Positions 30,811-42,214 are shown, numbered from the stretch's first letter. The stretch is 64,000 nucleotides of DNA from Pectobacterium araliae (GCF_037076465.1 NZ_AP028908.1:1612001-1676000); one strand, 5' to 3'. Made by a program: numbers and translations. Notes: generated by a model from the letters alone, not told the origin.

Positions 30811-31587
30811 CTAACTGTAAAAACTTTGGGCTAATGAACCAAGTAGCAGTTGCCAGCCATCGACTAATACGAAAAGCATGAGCTTAAAAGGCAAAGAAAT
30901 GGTAGCCGGAGGAACCATCATCATCCCCAGAGCCATCAATACACTGGCAACAACGAGGTCGATGATAAGAAAGGGAATAAAAACGGTGAAACCAATTTGG
31001 AAAGCTGTTTTTAATTCACTTGTCACAAACGCGGGGAGAAGTACGCGCATAGGTACCGCTTCAGGTCCCTGAATCTCTGGGATTTCTGCGAGCTTTGTAA
31101 ACAGTGCCAGATCGGTTTCCCTCGTTTGTCGCAGCATGAATTCACGTACGGGTTCCGCGCCGCGTTCGATGGCGACCTCCATGCTGATTTTATCCTGGCT
31201 GAATGGAAGATAAGCTTCGTCATAAACACGGTTTAATACGGGTGACATGACAAAAAATGTCAGGAACAGCGTCAATCCTAGTAACACTTGGTTTGGCGGT
31301 GCAGTGGGTGTACCCAACGCATTACGTAACAAACTTAGTACAATGATGATTCGGGTAAAGCTGGTCATCATTAGCAATGCGGCAGGAATAAACGTTAAGG
31401 ACGTGAGGAACACCAACGTCTGTACTGATAGCGTCCAGCTCTGTCCACCATTAGGTAACGGTTGGGTCACAATACCGGGAAGCTGAGCCCATACTGATGG
31501 TGCGATGAATAATAAACTGATAGCTACGCTATAGCGCAGTGTATGAAGCAAGGTAATGATACGAAAATATTTAGACAACGCTCTCAT
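30811..31587 (-). CDS. fliP: Flagellar export gate protein FliP
   Basis: Core of the FliPQR export pore. The 258-residue precursor has a cleavable signal peptide (ending PSVWA), which is typical of FliP, then membrane helices with [20 protein letters not shown]. Start ATG overlaps the fliO stop by 4 bp (ATGA). Confidence 0.96.
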   Translation of the reverse strand: MRALSKYFRIITLLHTLRYSVAISLLFIAPSVWAQLPGIVTQPLPNGGQSWTLSVQTLVFLTSLTFIPAALLMMTSFTRIIIVLSLLRNALGTPTAPPNQVLLGLTLFLTFFVMSPVLNRVYDEAYLPFSQDKISMEVAIERGAEPVREFMLRQTRETDLALFTKLAEIPEIQGPEAVPMRVLLPAFVTSELKTAFQIGFTVFIPFLIIDLVVASVLMALGMMMVPPATISLPFKLMLFVLVDGWQLLLGSLAQSFYS

Positions 31588-32006
31588 TCCGATTTTTCCG
31601 GACGCTTTAAAACTCTCTTTAACAGTTGATTGAAATCTGCTGGCTTGCTATCGCTTACAGATGAACTGTTATCGGTTGGTTGTGCCGGGAGCGTATGCAG
31701 TGGCGTGATTTGCTGAGGAGTAACACCTAACACTAACCAGGTATCATCAACTTCGACAATAACGACACGCTCACGTTGGCCAACTGAGCAACTGGATACA
31801 ACTTTTAGCAACTTGTTTTGCTTGGTTTGCGGAGCAAAGCCGAGTTTACGGGCAAGCCAGGCAATCAGTAGAATAAATAATAAAATGCCAGCAAGTACGC
31901 TACCGACCTGTGTCAGTAGCATGCTGCCAGTAAGTGGTGGCTCAGTAACAAGAGTTGATTGTTGGCTTGCTACTGAAGTAGGAGACGATACCGAAACTGT
32001 TGCCAT
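31584..32006 (-). CDS. fliO: Flagellar assembly protein FliO
   Basis: Inner-membrane helper that stabilises FliP during gate assembly. The 140-residue protein has one membrane helix (about 31-50) and a cytoplasmic domain ([20 protein letters not shown]). One-base overlap with fliN (TAATG) and 4-bp overlap with fliP. Confidence 0.92.
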   Translation of the reverse strand: MATVSVSSPTSVASQQSTLVTEPPLTGSMLLTQVGSVLAGILLFILLIAWLARKLGFAPQTKQNKLLKVVSSCSVGQRERVVIVEVDDTWLVLGVTPQQITPLHTLPAQPTDNSSSVSDSKPADFNQLLKRVLKRPEKSE

Positions 32007-32419
32007 TAACGACTCAAGCGGCGCATACGTTCGGAAGGTGTCATGATATCGGTAATACGAACACCATACTTGTCAGAGACGACGACGACTTCCCCCTGAG
32101 CGATCAAATAACCATTGATCAGAATATCCAGCGGTTCACCAGCTAAGCCATCAAGTGCAACAACCGATCCCTGAGTCAGGCGCAGGAGTTCCTTTATCGT
32201 CATTTTGGTCCGACCAAGCTCAACGGTGAGTTTGACTGGAATATCCAATATCAGATCGATATCTTGCAGCGCGCCCAGCGGGTCATGACCGTCTAGCGAC
32301 TTAAAAATACCTTCCGTTGTTGCGGCCGGTTTTTCTGCTGCCTGCTGCTCGTTAAATGCATCAGCCCACAGATCGTCCACTGATTCCTTATCGTCGGACG
32401 GCTTCTTGGTGTCACTCAT
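32006..32419 (-). CDS. fliN: Flagellar motor switch protein FliN
   Basis: C-ring protein of 137 residues. The N-terminal half is acidic and disordered; the C-terminal SpoA domain (ILDIPVKLTVELGRTKMTI; VDKYGVRITDIM-like end) forms the lower C ring with FliM. Its start lies 8 bp inside the end of fliM. Confidence 0.96.
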   Translation of the reverse strand: MSDTKKPSDDKESVDDLWADAFNEQQAAEKPAATTEGIFKSLDGHDPLGALQDIDLILDIPVKLTVELGRTKMTIKELLRLTQGSVVALDGLAGEPLDILINGYLIAQGEVVVVSDKYGVRITDIMTPSERMRRLSR

Positions 32420-33425
32420 GGGGCTGTTCCTCGTTATCCAGAGAATTCAATATAGGGTTAATCAAATGTTCAACACGTAGAGCATATTGCCCGTTCAATG
32501 TACCATATTGGCTGGTCAGCACGGGTACACCGTCAACATGGGCAACGATCTTTTCAGGTTTGTCGATTGGTAACACATCGCCGGGTTGTAACTTCAGAAT
32601 TTTGGAAAGTCGCAACGGAATATCTACAAAATTTGCGACTAATTCCAGCTCGGAATGTTGTACCTGCTTGGCTAAGGTATCTCGCCAACTCTGATCTTCT
32701 TGTCGTGAGTTTTCCAATGGTGGATTTGCGAGCAGCTCACGTAGCGGCTCTATCATTGAAAAAGGAATACAGATATTAAACTCACCAGTTAATGAGCCGA
32801 TTTCAACATGGAACGGCGTGTTCACGACAATATCATTAGGCGACGTCGTAATGTTGGTGAACTTAACCTGCATTTCTGAACGTACGTATTCGATATCAAG
32901 TTTATAAATCGCATTCCAGGCTTCACCATAGGCTTCCAGTGCCAGACGTAACATCCGTTTAACAACACGCTGCTCAGTATGGGTAAATTCACGCCCTTCT
33001 ACTTTTGTCGGGAAACGTCCATCGCCACCGAAGAGGTTATCTACAGCGATAAATACCAAACTTGGCGAGAAGACAAACAGCGCAGTGCCACGTAGTGGTT
33101 TTAAATGAATCAAGTTCAGGTTCGTCGGTACCGGAAGGTTCCTGGCAAACTCGTGGTAAGGCTGTATTTTTATCCCCCCGACAGTAATGTCAGGGCTACG
33201 GCGCAGTAGGTTAAACAGCGCCATACGAAACTGGCGAGCAAAACGCTCATTAATAATTTCTAATGCTTGTAAACGCTCACGGATAACGCGGCGTTGGGTA
33301 TTCGGATCATAGGGCTTTATATCCCCATCCGTTTTTGATGATGCATGTGCCTCAGCGTCACTATCACCGCTGTCGCCATTTAATAATGCATCAATCTCTG
33401 CTTGTGAAAGAATACTATCGCCCAT
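32412..33425 (-). CDS. fliM: Flagellar motor switch protein FliM
   Basis: C-ring protein that binds CheY-P and reverses the motor. The 337-residue protein starts with the CheY-binding peptide ILSQAEIDALLNG, followed by the middle domain and a C-terminal SpoA domain. It lies between fliL (5-bp gap) and fliN. Confidence 0.97.
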   Translation of the reverse strand: MGDSILSQAEIDALLNGDSGDSDAEAHASSKTDGDIKPYDPNTQRRVIRERLQALEIINERFARQFRMALFNLLRRSPDITVGGIKIQPYHEFARNLPVPTNLNLIHLKPLRGTALFVFSPSLVFIAVDNLFGGDGRFPTKVEGREFTHTEQRVVKRMLRLALEAYGEAWNAIYKLDIEYVRSEMQVKFTNITTSPNDIVVNTPFHVEIGSLTGEFNICIPFSMIEPLRELLANPPLENSRQEDQSWRDTLAKQVQHSELELVANFVDIPLRLSKILKLQPGDVLPIDKPEKIVAHVDGVPVLTSQYGTLNGQYALRVEHLINPILNSLDNEEQPHE

Positions 33426-33430
33426 AATGG

Positions 33431-33910
33431 TTACCGCAGTATAAAGGCCGTGAACAGAACATCAGTGACGACCTGGTTAGGTTGACCAGGAACTAATGGT
33501 GGGCTTAGCACTTGCTTGATTTGCTCTATCAGCTTCTGTTTACCTTGCTCATTGGCAAGCGCGATGGCGTCCTGACGAGAAAGTAACAGTAATAGTCTGC
33601 TGCGAACTTCAGGCAGGTAATTCGTAAACCTCGTGCGAGTTGCTTCATCTGGCAAACGCAGCGTGAATCCTACATACAATACACGGTCAGGGTCATTATC
33701 TGCATTGACGAGATTAACGGTAAAGGTATCCAGTGGCATGAAAACAGGCTCTGGCGGTGGCGGTGCTTCCTGCTCAGCCGTAGCTGCATTTTTCTGACTT
33801 AATAGCCACCAAGTAGCGCCCGCAGCAGCACTTGCCGCGAGAGCAACGATTATCAGTAGTATTAGCCAAACAGACCGTTTACGTCCTGGTCGGACTTGCA
33901 TATCAGACAT
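33431..33910 (-). CDS. fliL: Flagellar basal body protein FliL
   Basis: Single-helix inner-membrane protein (helix about 15-37) with a periplasmic stomatin-like domain; it supports stators under load. I prefer the ATG at 33910 (MSDMQVRPG, 159 residues) over an upstream in-frame TTG at 33916. Conserved end [13 protein letters not shown]. First gene of fliLMNOPQR, with a possible FlhD4C2 box 27 bp upstream. Confidence 0.95.
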   Translation of the reverse strand: MSDMQVRPGRKRSVWLILLIIVALAASAAAGATWWLLSQKNAATAEQEAPPPPEPVFMPLDTFTVNLVNADNDPDRVLYVGFTLRLPDEATRTRFTNYLPEVRSRLLLLLSRQDAIALANEQGKQKLIEQIKQVLSPPLVPGQPNQVVTDVLFTAFILR

Positions 33911-33936
33911 AGCCAAAGATAGTTCCCGTTACTTAT

Positions 33937-33952
33937 CGATATTTATTGCAGG
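33937..33952 (-). promoter_or_regulatory. Possible FlhD4C2 half-box ahead of fliL
   Basis: On the minus strand CCTGC-AAT-AAATATCG agrees with the AAYGS-N3-AAATARCG half-site at 10 of 13 defined positions and with the flgB box (GGC-AAT-AAATA core). It sits in the 155-bp gap between fliK and fliL, where a class 2 promoter is expected. Confidence 0.45.
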
Positions 33953-34065
33953 GAGAAATTAACAATAAATAAATGCGTAATGTCGATGATTATCCTGCCT
34001 ATTGCAATGTTCAATACAGAGAATAGACAGGGAAAACCGTGCTAACTTATTCGTTTACTTCACTT

Positions 34066-35358
34066 TCAAGCAAAAATATCAACGCCGTTTACTGATGATG
34101 CCATTGATTTTAGCTGTTCTGGTACGTTTAATGATTCATTTGTGCTTTCTGCTGAATGACCAAATTGTTGCTGGTAAGACGGGCCGCGGTTGTTGCCATC
34201 ATGGTTATTACTCGCCATTTGCTGCTGCCAGGCCGATGAGTCACTGCCGACACTGCTCTGCCCAAGGTTAATGCCGCTCTCTGCCATCGTATTACGTAAA
34301 TGTGGCAATGCAGCCTCCAACGCTGAGCGAACCTGGCTGCTTGCGGAAGCTAGGTGAATTTGCGCCTGGTTATCATCGATTTTTAGGCTGATGTGTAGGG
34401 GGCCGAGTTCTTGTGGATTCAAACGCAGTTCTGCGGTCTGCTGACCATTACGGCTGAACATAACGATTTGCTGACCCAATGCGTCTTGCCACTGTGGGGA
34501 GCCAAACGGTGCGTTCAGTTGCATGTTTGCTGTCTGAGGGGCTGGAGTAGTACTTCCCACGGCTGCCGGCTGAACGTGCATAGCCTGAACTACAGGCGAC
34601 GTTGTTTGAGACGTGCTATTGCCTAAAGTGGAAACCGATTCAGAGGCATCACGATCGCCAGTAAAGGAATGTAGTGCAGTCAGTGAAAATTTTGCCACAT
34701 CATCCTTAGACTCGGCCGGAGTCGCTTGCTTAGCTACATGAGGAAGATCGCGTGATAGGTCAGCACCTTTATCTGACGCGATTGATATGCCTGGCAGTGT
34801 TGCCAGAGTACTTTTGGCATTTTCATCTGCACTGCGTAGTACCGATGTGGAGGCTTCATTCTGGCGGTTAGCATCTATAAGTCCTGGAATAGCTAACCTA
34901 TTATTAACGGCCGTAGCTTCGATACCATCAGGGATGGTCTGCTTAGGCAGTGGCGCAGTTTGCAACATGGCAAACAGTGTCTGTATTGCAATCGCGTCGT
35001 CTGCGGTATTGTCATCCTCTTTTTGGTTCAGATTTTTCAACTTCATCTGATCTGCAATTTCTGAGGGGGGTTTATTAGACGCAATAGCTACCCCAGTCAG
35101 AGAACTGAAGGAAGAAAGAAAGGCGTTTAAATTGTCACGACTGAGCAAGGTATTATCCTTACCCAAGGCATTTAACAAAGCATCTTCATCCACTTTGTCA
35201 AGCGTCTTTTTATTTGATGTATCAGCTGCTTGTGATATGCGTTTGCTCAACAGATCAACAAAATCTTTTGGCAGCTCACCCTGTGTCAGCAAAGAAGCAG
35301 AGGAACCGCTCGTATCACTGGCAGCGGTCGCAGCTATAGGTAATGCGGACAGATTCAT
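34066..35358 (-). CDS. fliK: Hook-length control protein FliK
   Basis: Exported ruler that measures the hook and triggers the FlhB specificity switch. The 430-residue protein has a long, low-complexity N-terminal part and the conserved C-terminal domain (SPQWQDALGQQIVMFSRNGQ; AELRLNPQELGPLHISLKID). It overlaps fliJ by 4 bp and closes the fliFGHIJK operon. Confidence 0.95.
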   Translation of the reverse strand: MNLSALPIAATAASDTSGSSASLLTQGELPKDFVDLLSKRISQAADTSNKKTLDKVDEDALLNALGKDNTLLSRDNLNAFLSSFSSLTGVAIASNKPPSEIADQMKLKNLNQKEDDNTADDAIAIQTLFAMLQTAPLPKQTIPDGIEATAVNNRLAIPGLIDANRQNEASTSVLRSADENAKSTLATLPGISIASDKGADLSRDLPHVAKQATPAESKDDVAKFSLTALHSFTGDRDASESVSTLGNSTSQTTSPVVQAMHVQPAAVGSTTPAPQTANMQLNAPFGSPQWQDALGQQIVMFSRNGQQTAELRLNPQELGPLHISLKIDDNQAQIHLASASSQVRSALEAALPHLRNTMAESGINLGQSSVGSDSSAWQQQMASNNHDGNNRGPSYQQQFGHSAESTNESLNVPEQLKSMASSVNGVDIFA

Positions 35359-35801
35359 GATTCTGTTTTCCTCTGTGAGGCCCGTTGGGCAAATTCATCC
35401 ATTTGTTTTTGTTCTATTTTATTCTCTTTGGCAAGCTGCCTTGTCAGTTCACGATCTTGCAGTTTTTCAAAAGCGTTCAATCTCTGCTGCTTTTCTTGCC
35501 ACGTCTTCATTGCTAAATCTAAACGTGATGTCCACTGAGAAAGCTGTTGCCTGTGTTGTTCAATTGCACTGTCCAACGTTCGGATGAACTGCTGATAATT
35601 TTGCCAACTATTATTCGCCATGCCAGAAGACATCGTCGAATTTAATTTTTGACGATAGTCATCCTGATAGTTTAACAGCATATCGAGCTGTTGCTCAGCC
35701 TGTTGATGAGCCTGACGCACCTGACCCAACTGACCTGCGGCTTTCTCAACGTCCTTCTGCGCCAGTTCGCGTAGTGTAACCAGCGGTGACTGGGTTTTCA
35801 T
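35355..35801 (-). CDS. fliJ: Flagellar export protein FliJ
   Basis: Coiled-coil stalk of the export ATPase, 148 residues, nearly all helical and rich in Gln (PLVTLRELAQKDVEKAAGQL). It connects FliI with FlhA. It lies 8 bp after fliI and overlaps fliK by 4 bp. Confidence 0.95.
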   Translation of the reverse strand: MKTQSPLVTLRELAQKDVEKAAGQLGQVRQAHQQAEQQLDMLLNYQDDYRQKLNSTMSSGMANNSWQNYQQFIRTLDSAIEQHRQQLSQWTSRLDLAMKTWQEKQQRLNAFEKLQDRELTRQLAKENKIEQKQMDEFAQRASQRKTES

Positions 35802-35809
35802 CTGCTCTC

Positions 35810-37183
35810 CTACTCGTTACGAGGGAAAATAGTGTGCAACGCCTGGCAGGATTCATCATAGTCACTTTGTTCAAACATACCCTGTTGCAAGAAGGCTTCC
35901 AAATAGGGATAGAGCCGAATTGCTTTATCGAGCATAGGGTCACTGCCTGCGGCGTAGGCACCCACACTGACTAAATCACGGTTACGTTGGTAACTGGATA
36001 GTAACTGTTTAAACTGCCTTACAGAAGCATAGTGACTTTCATCAATCAGTGCTGTCATCGCACGACTAATCGATGCTTCAATATCAATTGCCGGATAATG
36101 GCCAGACTCTGCGAGTTGACGAGATAACACGATATGTCCGTCAAGGATAGCTCGAGCGGAGTCGGCTATAGGATCCTGCTGATCGTCACCTTCTGTCAGA
36201 ACAGTATAGAAGGCGGTGACAGAGCCTCCTCCATGAATACCATTTCCTGCGCGTTCTACCAGAGCAGGTAATTTGGCGAAGACAGAAGGTGGATAACCCT
36301 TGGTTGCCGGTGGTTCACCAATTGCTAAGGCAATTTCACGTTGCGCCATAGCATAACGCGTGAGTGAATCCATGATTAGCAGTACGTGATGACCACGATC
36401 GCGAAAATCTTCAGCAATACGTGTGGCATATGCCGCCCCTTGCATCCTTAATAATGGAGAAACATCCGCCGGGGCAGCGATAACGACAGAGCGTGCCCGT
36501 CCTTCCGTGCCTAGGATATTCTCGATGAAATCTTTCACTTCTCGACCACGTTCGCCGATAAGGCCAACGACAATGACGTCAGCCTGAGTATAGCGCGCCA
36601 TCATGCCCAACAGCACGCTTTTACCAACACCTGAACCTGCAAACAAGCCCATTCGCTGCCCTCGACCTACGGTGAGCAAGGCATTGATGGCTCGAACCCC
36701 CACATCAAGAACACTCTCGATTGGCGTTCTTTGCAATGGGTTGAATGGTGGCGTAATCAGTGGTGCACGATAGCCTGTATCGGGTGCGGGTAAACCATCC
36801 AGCGGTTTTGCGCTACCGTCTAACACTCGGCCTAGTAATTCAGGGCCTAAGGGTAATTGCTTTCCTTGGCTGCTGCTGTCTTGGCCAACGCGAGCGTAAA
36901 CACGCGCACCAGGGGTAATACCTTCAACTTCTTCCAGCGGCATAAGAAAGAGTTTTTGCCCGTTGAAACCGACAACTTCGCTTTCGATTTCTTCAACTTG
37001 AGAACCGTTCTGCCGTTCGATGAGACAGGTTGCGCCCAGCGGCATATGTAGCCCTGTTGCTTCCAATACTAAACCTGTTGCCCGGGTTAAGCGACCATAG
37101 CGACGCACTGAAGGGGTGTCGTCAATACGCTTCTCAAATGAATCGAGAGAAGAGAGCCAGCGCCCAAGGCGTGAAGTCATCAT
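35810..37183 (-). CDS. fliI: Flagellar export ATPase FliI
   Basis: F1-beta-like ATPase of the export apparatus. Walker A is GSGVGKS (183-189); the Walker B strand reads [12 protein letters not shown]. The reading frame is open upstream to 37210, but the ATG at 37183 overlaps the fliH stop as ATGA and gives 457 residues, the E. coli length. A second ATG follows directly at 37180. Confidence 0.97.
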   Translation of the reverse strand: MMTSRLGRWLSSLDSFEKRIDDTPSVRRYGRLTRATGLVLEATGLHMPLGATCLIERQNGSQVEEIESEVVGFNGQKLFLMPLEEVEGITPGARVYARVGQDSSSQGKQLPLGPELLGRVLDGSAKPLDGLPAPDTGYRAPLITPPFNPLQRTPIESVLDVGVRAINALLTVGRGQRMGLFAGSGVGKSVLLGMMARYTQADVIVVGLIGERGREVKDFIENILGTEGRARSVVIAAPADVSPLLRMQGAAYATRIAEDFRDRGHHVLLIMDSLTRYAMAQREIALAIGEPPATKGYPPSVFAKLPALVERAGNGIHGGGSVTAFYTVLTEGDDQQDPIADSARAILDGHIVLSRQLAESGHYPAIDIEASISRAMTALIDESHYASVRQFKQLLSSYQRNRDLVSVGAYAAGSDPMLDKAIRLYPYLEAFLQQGMFEQSDYDESCQALHTIFPRNE

Positions 37184-37902
37184 AGTTCTCCCGGTGCAGC
37201 TAAACGGCAAAGTTCATGCCAGCGCGTCGCCAGGCTGGCATCCAGATCGCCTTCCTCAGCGCTGACCTTACAACCACCAGGGTGGAGTTGCCCATCAGCC
37301 AGCAATCTCCAGCCGTGTAAGCTGAGTGTTGGACCCAAATATTGTTCAACGCGTTCTAAATCTGAAGGATGAACGCGCAATTGTGTTTTACCTGAAAACA
37401 TCGGTTCTTGTTGGATCAATTGCTGTATCTGAGCAAGTAAAGCGTTACCATCGCATACCGGAGGCTGCCCTAGAATCTGTTTGGCTGCGGTCAGTGCTAG
37501 CTGCATCAGGCGGGCAGGGATAACACTGTCAAGCGTATCCAACGTCTGCTGGAATTCAGTGACCATATTTTGCATCTGTTCAATCATCGGTTGCTGCTGT
37601 AGCAAGGCATTCTGCAAGCCTTGCTGTTGACCTTGAGCTAAACCTTCTTGATAACCTGCGTCATACCCTTGTTGATGACCTTGTGCAAAACCAGTTTCTC
37701 GAGCCTGTTGCATTGTACTTTCGCGCAGAGACTCCAGTTCATCCTCTGCGGAGAATAAGGAGTTCTCTTCACTTGAACTCGCTACATCAGGAAAATCTGG
37801 CTCATCATTTACCTGGTATGTTGGGGCTGCTTTTGACACGGGGTCAGCCAGCTCGTTGAGCTGCCAGGGCTGCCAGGCTAGATTTTTTGAGGCGTTAGAC
37901 AT
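37180..37902 (-). CDS. fliH: Flagellar export ATPase regulator FliH
   Basis: Inhibitor and C-ring anchor of FliI. The 240-residue protein contains a run of GxxxG repeats ([17 protein letters not shown]), typical of FliH, then a helical and a C-terminal globular domain ending RLAAPGEL. I start at the ATG at 37902, which overlaps the fliG stop and has GAGG at proper distance. A longer frame starts at 37920. Confidence 0.95.
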   Translation of the reverse strand: MSNASKNLAWQPWQLNELADPVSKAAPTYQVNDEPDFPDVASSSEENSLFSAEDELESLRESTMQQARETGFAQGHQQGYDAGYQEGLAQGQQQGLQNALLQQQPMIEQMQNMVTEFQQTLDTLDSVIPARLMQLALTAAKQILGQPPVCDGNALLAQIQQLIQQEPMFSGKTQLRVHPSDLERVEQYLGPTLSLHGWRLLADGQLHPGGCKVSAEEGDLDASLATRWHELCRLAAPGEL

Positions 37903-38887
37903 AAGCATCCTCGCCGCCACCGATAATCATCTCGCCACTGTCTGCCAGTCGACGAACGATAAGCAGGATCGCTTTCTGTTCGTTTTCGACCTGCGACATA
38001 CGCACTGGACCACGTGTAGACAGATCGTCGCGAAGGATTTCCGCCGCACGCTGGGACATATTGCGCAGGAATTTCTCGCGCAAAGGTTCTTCGGCACCTT
38101 TCAATGCCAACAATAGCGACTCGGACTCGACTTCTTGCAGAAGGCGCTGGATGCTGCGATCGTCCACGTCCACCAGGTTTTCGAACAGGAACATTTCGTC
38201 GATGATTTTTTGTGCCAATTCGCCATCGAACTCGCGTACAGCATCGATAACGGCTTCTTCTTGCTGACTTTTCATCAAGTTGATAATTTCAGCCGCAGTG
38301 CGCACACCACCCATCTTGCTGCGTTTGATATTTTGCCCATCCAGCAAGCCATTCAGCACGTCAGTCAGTTCTGCCAGAGCTGAAGGCTGAACGCCGCCGA
38401 AGGTTGCGATACGCAGCATGACATCATGGCGAAGACGTTCGTCAAACAGGGCTAAGATATCGGCAGCCTGAGCGCGTTTCAGATGCACCAAAATGGTTGC
38501 GATAATCTGTGGATGTTCATCGCGAATAAGATCTGCGGCAATCTGCGGCTCCATAAAGTTGAGCGTTTCCATACCGCTGGATGTTTCGCGACTTTCCAGA
38601 ATATCTTCCAGCAGGCTAGACGCGCGCTCTTCACCCAGTGCTTTGACAAGCACGGCGCGCAGGTAGTCACTAGCATTAACACTCAGTGCTGCATATTGCT
38701 CAGAATCAGCTTCAAATTCCTTGAGAATATCTACTAATTGTTGATGTGAAACCTGGCGCATATTAGCCATTGCCGCACTGAGGTGTTGTACTTCTTTGGT
38801 TGAAAGATGAGTAAACACCTCTGCAGCACGGTCTTCACCGATTGTCATCAATAAGATGGCGCTTTTTTCTGTTCCTGTCAGGGTCAT
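37895..38887 (-). CDS. fliG: Flagellar motor switch protein FliG
   Basis: Rotor torque protein of 330 residues between MS ring and C ring. Three helical domains are visible, with the EHPQ motif ([15 protein letters not shown]) of the middle domain and the charged torque helix near the C-terminus ([17 protein letters not shown]). It overlaps fliF by 4 bp and fliH by 8 bp. Confidence 0.97.
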   Translation of the reverse strand: MTLTGTEKSAILLMTIGEDRAAEVFTHLSTKEVQHLSAAMANMRQVSHQQLVDILKEFEADSEQYAALSVNASDYLRAVLVKALGEERASSLLEDILESRETSSGMETLNFMEPQIAADLIRDEHPQIIATILVHLKRAQAADILALFDERLRHDVMLRIATFGGVQPSALAELTDVLNGLLDGQNIKRSKMGGVRTAAEIINLMKSQQEEAVIDAVREFDGELAQKIIDEMFLFENLVDVDDRSIQRLLQEVESESLLLALKGAEEPLREKFLRNMSQRAAEILRDDLSTRGPVRMSQVENEQKAILLIVRRLADSGEMIIGGGEDAYV

Positions 38888-40593
38888 AGTTCACTACTCA
38901 TCCATTGGCGAATCACCAGAGCAACCACGCGCGGGTCATTTTCGGCCAGTTCACGTATCCGGTTACTTTGCATTTCCGCACTAACGCGTTGTTGAGATTT
39001 CCGTTGTTGCTCAATTTCAGAGGTACTGAGATTCACAACGACATCATCATTACCCTTATTCAGGGCGGCCGCCGCCAATGCCGCTTCTTGTTGCTGAGAT
39101 TTTCTCTGTAGTTGCGGACGAACTAACTTACGCCACAGAATCCAGGCAACAATCAGAACCAACAACCAACGACCCGCTTCCATCAGGAGATCGAAGAAAG
39201 CTTGTTTTTGCCAGAAGGGGAGTTCACTAGAGCCTTCGGCACCGTCCATAAATGGCGTGTTAACGACATTCAATGTATCACCACGCTCAGCAGAGAACCC
39301 CATCGCTTCGCGTGCTACCGTTTCAATCTGTTTGATCTGATCTTCCGTCAGCGCAACGGGTTTACCATCCTCACCTGGAGGCTGATAGTTAACGATAACA
39401 GCCGCAGACAAGCGTTTCACACCACCCGTGCTATGTTTGGTATGTAAAATCGTCTTGTCGACTTCATAGTTGGTCGTTGCATCATTGCGAACATTTGATG
39501 TCTGAATGACTGCATTGGCAGAATTAGCTGGTGTACCCGCGGCATTGTTTGGGTTCTGCTGACCAGCCTGGTTGTTTGCATTGGCATTATTTGGCGCGGT
39601 TGCAATAGGGGCTGTCGGGGCTGGTGCCGGCTGATTGGTCAATGCCCCAGGAACACCACCGACATTCGGACCTCCTTTCTGCTCACTCTGGCTGGTTTGT
39701 TGGGAGCGAACAGCTGCTTTATCCGGCGGTTGATTGGGTTGATATTGTTCGTCAGTTTGTTCGCGAGCAGAAAAATCGATTTGCGCAGTGACCTGAGCAT
39801 GTACGTTGCCCATACCGACCATTGGCGCGATGATTGACTCTATACGGCGCTGGTACATTGCTTCGACTTCGTTGCTGTACTTAAGCTGCGCAGCATTCAG
39901 ATCTCGGCCGCTACCACCCGCCTGAGTTAATAGGCGTCCGGTTTGATCGACGACAGTAACATTATCCGGCGGCAGACCCGCAACGCTACTGGAAACCATG
40001 TAAACAATAGAGTTGATTTGACCTTCATCTAAAGCACGACCTGGTTGCAATGTCAGGGTGACAGAAGATGAGGGAGATTTTTGCTCACGAACGAACAGTG
40101 AAGGCTTCGGTATGGCAAGGTGAACTCGCGCGTTTTGTACGGGGCCCAGTGTTTCTATCGTTCTGGATAGTTCACCTTCTAGCGCGCGTTGGTAATTAAT
40201 TTGTTCGCTGAATTGGCTGATGCCAAATTTTTCCTTATCGAGCAATTCAAAGCCAACAGCGCCGCCTTTTGGTAGTCCCAGTTGGGCAAGTCGGAGTCGA
40301 GTCTCATAGACATTTGCGGCGGGAATCATGATCGCGCCACCACTTTCTGCAAAGCGATAAGGGATATTCAGCTTTGTTAATTCGCTGACAATCGCTCCGC
40401 CATCCCGATCGTTTATATTGCTATAAAGTACCCGATAATCTGGGCCTTTAGCCCATAACGTCAATGCGACAACAATGGCAATTGTCGCTGCTGCTGCGAT
40501 GAGTAGCGGAATCTTCGGATTGGCGCGTAACCGGCTGAGTATTTCGCCAAAGCTATTTTTACCGGTAGCGAAGCCGGTTAATGAGGCGTTCAT
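38884..40593 (-). CDS. fliF: MS-ring protein FliF
   Basis: Inner-membrane ring on which the flagellum is built. The 569-residue protein has two membrane helices (about 30-48 and 455-475), two ring-building motifs between them, a long Asn/Pro/Ala-rich low-complexity stretch (about 300-360), and a C-terminal FliG-binding tail ([19 protein letters not shown]). First gene of fliFGHIJK; divergent from fliE across 259 bp. Confidence 0.96.
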   Translation of the reverse strand: MNASLTGFATGKNSFGEILSRLRANPKIPLLIAAAATIAIVVALTLWAKGPDYRVLYSNINDRDGGAIVSELTKLNIPYRFAESGGAIMIPAANVYETRLRLAQLGLPKGGAVGFELLDKEKFGISQFSEQINYQRALEGELSRTIETLGPVQNARVHLAIPKPSLFVREQKSPSSSVTLTLQPGRALDEGQINSIVYMVSSSVAGLPPDNVTVVDQTGRLLTQAGGSGRDLNAAQLKYSNEVEAMYQRRIESIIAPMVGMGNVHAQVTAQIDFSAREQTDEQYQPNQPPDKAAVRSQQTSQSEQKGGPNVGGVPGALTNQPAPAPTAPIATAPNNANANNQAGQQNPNNAAGTPANSANAVIQTSNVRNDATTNYEVDKTILHTKHSTGGVKRLSAAVIVNYQPPGEDGKPVALTEDQIKQIETVAREAMGFSAERGDTLNVVNTPFMDGAEGSSELPFWQKQAFFDLLMEAGRWLLVLIVAWILWRKLVRPQLQRKSQQQEAALAAAALNKGNDDVVVNLSTSEIEQQRKSQQRVSAEMQSNRIRELAENDPRVVALVIRQWMSSEL

Positions 40594-40764
40594 ACTCTAT
40601 CTCTGCTTGGTTGTTGAACGATATACTTAACGTTGTGACGTGACAAAACAGAACTCCCTGATTGCGCAATCAATAAAACACTTCGCCCACATTTGTCGGC
40701 ATGTCATTATTTTCCGTAAAAGAAAAATCGATGGGTCGATAAGGTGGCATTTTTCACGCTAATT

Positions 40765-40787
40765 ACCCCATTAAGACTAAATGGGGT
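40765..40787. repeat. Inverted repeat ACCCCATT / AATGGGGT between fliF and fliE
   Basis: Perfect 8-bp arms with a 7-bp spacer in the divergent control region, about 65 bp ahead of fliE. It is probably an operator or promoter-proximal structure. I could not find a convincing FlhDC box in this region. Confidence 0.4.
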
Positions 40788-40852
40788 GTGGTAGGGTATC
40801 GCTGTCATAAATGTGCATAGAAAGCCTAATTAGTCAGGTTTAGCGAGGTAAC

Positions 40853-41167
40853 ATGTCGATTCAAGGTATTAATGGTGTTCTACAACAAATGCAGGTGAAC
40901 GCTCTGCAAGCTTCGGGTACGCCAATAGCCAGACCGTCGGTAGAACCTGGTTTTGCCAGTGAGTTAAAATCGGCGATTGATAAGATCAGCGATACACAAC
41001 AAGTCGCTCGTGCGCAAGGTGAAAAATTCACTATGGGCGTACCGGGTGTAGCATTGAATGATGTAATGGTGGATTTGCAAAAGTCATCCATTTCAATGCA
41101 GATGGGCATCCAGGTGCGTAATAAACTGGTATCGGCGTATCAGGAAGTAATGAATATGTCTGTTTGA
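40853..41167 (+). CDS. fliE: Hook-basal body protein FliE
   Basis: Small adaptor (104 residues) joining MS ring and rod; it is the first exported subunit. Conserved C-terminus [20 protein letters not shown]. Single-gene transcript, divergent from fliF, with a hairpin terminator downstream. Confidence 0.96.
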   Translation: MSIQGINGVLQQMQVNALQASGTPIARPSVEPGFASELKSAIDKISDTQQVARAQGEKFTMGVPGVALNDVMVDLQKSSISMQMGIQVRNKLVSAYQEVMNMSV

Positions 41168-41207
41168 TGTCGTTTAATGGCGTCTTACTGTAATGATTAA
41201 AGTTATT

Positions 41208-41252
41208 GCACGTCATCTCACTGTTAAGCAATAGGATGACGTGCGATATTTA
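41208..41252 (+). terminator. Terminator-like hairpin after fliE
   Basis: GCACGTCATC (41208-41217) and GATGACGTGC (41235-41244) form a perfect 10-bp stem; GATATTTATTT follows. The remaining gap up to 41438 holds no gene and no clear fliT terminator. Confidence 0.65.
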
Positions 41253-41438
41253 TTTGTGCCAACTTCTGCTTGTCTATTTCTTGTCTTCACGTCCTTTACT
41301 CTTTAAATTCTTAACGTGTACTGATTTCGTTATGCCGATAGTTTGAGTATGCAGAGTAAAAGCACCGTTTGTGGGTAAAAAACGTGCCCGTATCAGGCGG
41401 AGATAGGGCGCGGAGTGTCGTATATAACGAGTATAAAA

Positions 41439-41804
41439 TTATGAATTTGGCTCACCTGGAAGCAGTCGCTGCCCAGCAAATTCGCTATAAGTTGTATTAA
41501 TGGACTTTTGCTTCAGTGATTGCCCCATTAACGAACTTAACTCATCCATCCGCTTCTGTAGAAGTTGTTTTACTTTCGCTTCATTATCCATCACTTCCTG
41601 CAAAATCTGTCGCAGATGCAAACGCATCACGCTGTCGATTTCGTCAGGAATTGGCGTGTTAACTAAGCCTTCAACGGACTGAACATAAAAAATCTCTTGC
41701 TCAACCAACGTATCCCATTGGCCGCTGACGGCCAAATGAAGAATTTTTTGACTCAGAGACAAAAGCTGTTGGTAATCTTTTAGAAGCCGATGGGGGGAGG
41801 CCAT
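41439..41804 (-). CDS. fliT: Flagellar chaperone / FlhDC inhibitor FliT
   Basis: Export chaperone for FliD; when free it binds FlhC and lowers class 2 transcription. The 121-residue helical protein fits the family (LLSLSQKILHLAVSGQWDTL). Its start overlaps the fliS stop by one base (TAATG). Last gene of fliDST. Confidence 0.93.
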   Translation of the reverse strand: MASPHRLLKDYQQLLSLSQKILHLAVSGQWDTLVEQEIFYVQSVEGLVNTPIPDEIDSVMRLHLRQILQEVMDNEAKVKQLLQKRMDELSSLMGQSLKQKSINTTYSEFAGQRLLPGEPNS

Positions 41805-42214
41805 TAACGTACTTCCTGCTCTGGTTTGTAATTAGGGCCGATTTGCCGCCAGGCATCAGCGATATTTTCCAGTAACACTTCGACTTCTTCTATCGCTTTG
41901 GCATCGTTATGTAAATTAGCAATTAACAAACGCTGAGACATGTAGTCATACAGGGCGGACAGGTTTTCAACCAGTTCACCACCTCTTTCCATATCTAGTC
42001 CAGCTTTGAGCCCATTATTAATAATGTCGATTGCTTTAGATAACGCCATGCCTTTGCCGGGGATATCACCTTGCTCCATGAGGATGCGTGCGCGCACCAT
42101 TGCACTGCGCGCACCATCAAACAGCATAACAATAAGCTGGTGCGGGCTTGCGCTCATCACACTGCTTTCAAGGCCTACCTGAGCATAGGCCTGACTGCCT
42201 TTCATATTGTACAT
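41804..42214 (-). CDS. fliS: Flagellin chaperone FliS
   Basis: Binds unfolded flagellin and delivers it to FlhA. The 136-residue helical protein shows the family signature (SASPHQLIVMLFDGARSAM; ALYDYMSQRLLIANLHND). It lies 30 bp after fliD. An ATG at 42205 is an alternative start. Confidence 0.96.
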   Translation of the reverse strand: MYNMKGSQAYAQVGLESSVMSASPHQLIVMLFDGARSAMVRARILMEQGDIPGKGMALSKAIDIINNGLKAGLDMERGGELVENLSALYDYMSQRLLIANLHNDAKAIEEVEVLLENIADAWRQIGPNYKPEQEVR

